Below, in pieces: positions 61,936 to 64,000 of a stretch of DNA of 64,000 nucleotides. Within the stretch, counting starts at the first letter, position 1. Each line of letters begins with the position of its first letter. This DNA is from Zoogloea sp041917255 (GTDB lineage: Bacteria; Pseudomonadota; Gammaproteobacteria; Burkholderiales; Rhodocyclaceae): positions 95,662 through 159,661 of the forward strand of contig JAYRYA010000006.1 in NCBI GenBank assembly GCA_041917255.1, given 5' to 3'. Made by a program: the position numbers and the translations under genes. The notes under the pieces are model-generated. The model saw only the letters and a program-made list of their open reading frames with translations. It had not been told where the DNA came from and made no database searches.

Positions 61936-63219
61936 ATGTCCGCACCCGAAAAACTGTCCGACGTCGACAACGGCCTGCTGCGCTTCCTCACCTGCGGCTC
62001 CGTCGATGACGGCAAGAGCACCCTGATCGGCCGCCTGCTGTTCGATACCAAGGCCATCCTCGCCGACACCCTCACCGCCATCGAGAAGACTTCCAGCAAA
62101 CGTGGCCTCACTGCCGTCGACCTGTCGCTCCTCACCGACGGCCTGCAGGCCGAACGCGAGCAGGGCATCACCATCGACGTGGCGTACCGCTACTTCTCCA
62201 CCGGCACCCGCAAGTACATCATCGCCGACGCCCCTGGCCACGAGCAGTACACCCGCAACATGGTGACCGCCGCCTCCACCGCCAACGTCGCGATCATCCT
62301 CATCGACGCGCGCAAGGGCGTGCTCACCCAGACCCGCCGCCACAGCTACCTGGCCAAGCTGGTGGGCATTCCCCATGTGGTCGTCGCCGTGAACAAGATG
62401 GACCTGGTGGATTACGATCAGGCCACCTACGACAAGATCGTCGCCGAGTACAAAGCCTTCGCCGAGCAGATTGGCCTCACCGACGTGCGCTTCATCCCGC
62501 TGTCCGCCCTCGTCGGCGACATGATCGTGGATCGTGGCGAAAGCCTTGACTGGTACGACGGCCCGACGATGATCGAAATCCTCGAAGCCGCTCCCGCCGC
62601 CCACACCGAACAGGCCGAAAGCTTTCGCTTCCCGGTTCAGTTCGTGTGCCGTCCGCAGGCCTCCGACAATCCCGAACTGCACGACTACCGCGGTTTCATG
62701 GGCCGCGTCGAATCGGGCGAAATCAAGGTCGGCGACAGTGTCACCGTGCTGCCCAACGGCCTCACCACCAAGGTCAAGGACATCCAGCTGTACGGCGAAT
62801 CCCTGCCCAAGGCCATCCACGAGCAGTCCGTGACCCTGCTGCTTGAAGACGAAATCGACATCTCCCGTGGCGACATGATCGTTAATAGCGACGAACTGCC
62901 GGCCCAGACCAAGCAGATCGATGCCGTGGTGTGCTGGCTCTCCGAGACTCCGCTCTCCCCGGCCCGCACCTACTGGCTACGCCATACGACCCGTGAAGTC
63001 AAAGCCAAGGTTGCGGCGATCGCCCACCGCGTGGACATCAACACCCTGGCCAAGGACTCCGCCACCACACTGGCCATGAACGACATTGCACAGCTGAGCC
63101 TGAAGCTTGCGCAGCCGATCTTCGCCGACAACTACACCGACTCCCGTGCCACTGGCGCGTTCATCCTCATCGATGAATCGACCAACAACACCGTCGGCGC
63201 AGGGATGATCATCGGCTGA
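61936..63219 (+). CDS. cysN: Sulfate adenylyltransferase large subunit CysN (GTPase)
   Basis: A 427-residue EF-Tu-like GTPase that couples GTP hydrolysis to APS synthesis by CysD. G-motifs are visible: G1 GSVDDGKSTLIGRL, G3 DAPGHEQYTRNM, G4 NKMDLV. Two beta-barrel domains follow. It lacks the C-terminal APS kinase (CysC) fusion seen in some bacteria. AAGGAA lies about 9 bases before the ATG. It is the last gene of the operon; a hairpin repeat and a strong terminator follow. Confidence 0.95.
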   Translation: MSAPEKLSDVDNGLLRFLTCGSVDDGKSTLIGRLLFDTKAILADTLTAIEKTSSKRGLTAVDLSLLTDGLQAEREQGITIDVAYRYFSTGTRKYIIADAPGHEQYTRNMVTAASTANVAIILIDARKGVLTQTRRHSYLAKLVGIPHVVVAVNKMDLVDYDQATYDKIVAEYKAFAEQIGLTDVRFIPLSALVGDMIVDRGESLDWYDGPTMIEILEAAPAAHTEQAESFRFPVQFVCRPQASDNPELHDYRGFMGRVESGEIKVGDSVTVLPNGLTTKVKDIQLYGESLPKAIHEQSVTLLLEDEIDISRGDMIVNSDELPAQTKQIDAVVCWLSETPLSPARTYWLRHTTREVKAKVAAIAHRVDINTLAKDSATTLAMNDIAQLSLKLAQPIFADNYTDSRATGAFILIDESTNNTVGAGMIIG

Positions 63220-63257
63220 TGTAGCGACATCTAGGCGCCGACGAAGCGCCGACTACA
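63220..63257. repeat. TGTAG-flanked inverted repeat after cysN
   Basis: TGTAG (63220-63224) and CTACA (63253-63257) flank an inner GGCGC-CGACGAA-GCGCC hairpin (63234-63250). The inner part also reads as a direct repeat of GCGCCGAC. It starts on the base after the cysN stop codon and resembles small interspersed palindromes of intergenic regions. Confidence 0.45.
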
Positions 63258-63261
63258 AGAG

Positions 63262-63296
63262 ATCCCCAGATGGCTTTTGGCCACTGGGGATTTTTT
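63262..63296 (+). terminator. Intrinsic terminator of the cys operon
   Basis: ATCCCCAG (63262-63269) pairs with CTGGGGAT (63284-63291), with an inner TGGC/GCCA stem, followed by a run of six T. This is a textbook rho-independent terminator. Confidence 0.92.
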
Positions 63297-63343
63297 GTCG
63301 GAGTTCCGTCTTGCTACAGCATCGGCGCCCACGATCCGGGCGG

Positions 63344-64000
63344 GCGGAGATCTACGACTTTGCCGACGGCCGCGCGGACAAGCACGCCCAGGACTTCATG
63401 GACAACTGGCGCGGCGCCCTCGTCTGCGACGACTACTCGGGCTACAAGGCGTTGATCGCCAAAGACGTGACTGAAGCGGGCTGCATGGCCCACGCCCGAC
63501 GCAAGTTCTTCGAGTTGCAGGAACACCGGCAGAGGCACATTGCCGGTGAGGCGCCGGAGCGCATCGCTGCGCGCTACGCCCTCGAGCAGAACGCGTGGGC
63601 GTTGAAGGCTGAAGCCCGACAGGTGCTGCGAGGAACGCGCGCCCGGCCGCTGCTGAAAGAGTTGAAAGCCTGGCTGCTGGCGTGTCGGGGCAAGATTTCC
63701 AACGGGTCATCCAGCGCGAAAGCCATCGACTACACCCTCAAGCGCTGGGCGGCGCTGACCCATTACCTGATAGATGGCCGTGTGCCCATCGACAACAACT
63801 GGATCGAGAACCAGATCCGGCCGATCGCCATTGGGCGCAAGAACTGGCTCTTTGCCGGGTCGCTGCGCGCTGGCAAACGGACGGCCGCGATCATGAGCCT
63901 GATCCAGTCGGCGCGCCTGAATGGCCACGAGCCCTTCGCCTATCTGAAGGACGTCCTCACCCGACTGCCGACTCAGCCTCAGAGCCGGATCGGGGAGTTG
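63344..64000 (+). pseudogene. 5'-truncated IS66-family transposase (TnpC), continues past the window
   Basis: From about 63347 one open frame of 218 codons reads as the C-terminal 40% of an IS66 TnpC transposase: IYDFADGRADKHAQDF, LVCDDYSGYKAL, GCMAHARRKFFEL, RVPIDNNWIENQIRP, IGRKNWLFAGSLRAGKRTAA and AYLKDVLTRLPTQPQSRI. The zinc-finger, HTH and first catalytic Asp regions are missing. Upstream of 63344 the homologous frame stops abruptly, 48 bp past the cys terminator. The last few residues and the right end of the element lie outside the window. Not a functional transposase as seen. Confidence 0.85.

Overview
The window is a compact, GC-rich chromosomal segment. Gene content and order point to a betaproteobacterium of the Rhodocyclales (Azoarcus/Thauera/Zoogloea-like). 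The signs are a PEP-CTERM protein gene with a sigma54-type promoter, the rpe/gph and rsmI-yraN-gmhA-dolP neighbourhoods, a glnE // yhdP-nitrilase-tldD block, and an assimilatory sulfate cluster with APS-type reductase and DUF934. Most of it is housekeeping sequence. No tRNA, rRNA, CRISPR array or complete mobile element was seen. Family assignments are from reading protein motifs; no database was searched.

Layout. 0.2-5 kb: gph and rpe (minus strand) are separated by a divergent MFS transporter/GlxA-type regulator pair, followed by apaG and a DUF2238 membrane protein. 5-9.6 kb: soluble CZB chemoreceptor, LysE exporter, Atm1-like ABC exporter, single-domain response regulator. 9.6-14.6 kb (minus): rsmI, pyrC, a lipoprotein, a DUF3025 protein, gpmI. 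14.6-18 kb (plus): yraN, a secreted HIRAN protein, gmhA, dolP, a Tat-exported Csp1-like copper-storage protein, and an HPt gene whose C-terminal tail is knocked out of frame next to a C7 tract. 18-22.3 kb (minus): a c-heme DUF3365-HAMP sensor paired with a Ser/Thr kinase, then an NhaD-type antiporter. 22.5-29 kb: kup, a MocR regulator divergent from DUF2917, small ORFs, an SDR, gluQ. 29-33.4 kb: a PAS-GGDEF protein, aroG, a radical SAM protein. 33.4-41 kb (minus): yhdP, nitrilase, tldD, a Tat-exported double PilJ protein, a lipoprotein. 41-48.6 kb (plus): glnE, rhlE, an ftsH paralogue, a META-domain protein. 48.7-54.6 kb: gltIJKL and asparaginase facing a Kef antiporter. 54.8-56.1 kb: the PEP-CTERM protein. 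56.1-63.3 kb: cysB divergent from tauE-cysI-DUF934-cysH-cysD-cysN, closed by a strong terminator. 63.34-64 kb: the C-terminal part of an IS66 transposase, cut at its 5' side and running off the window.

How the genes work together. The cys block is a self-contained sulfate-to-sulfide pathway (CysDN makes APS, CysH reduces it to sulfite, CysI makes sulfide) with its regulator alongside. gltIJKL plus asparaginase suggests acidic-amino-acid/asparagine scavenging. yraN-gmhA-dolP and yhdP-tldD concern envelope maintenance.

The least explained modules are the haem sensor/Ser-Thr kinase pair (17990-20853), the Tat-exported twin PilJ protein with its lipoprotein (33471-34812), the secreted HIRAN protein (15022-15396), and the HPt gene with a possible slippage site (17323-17984).
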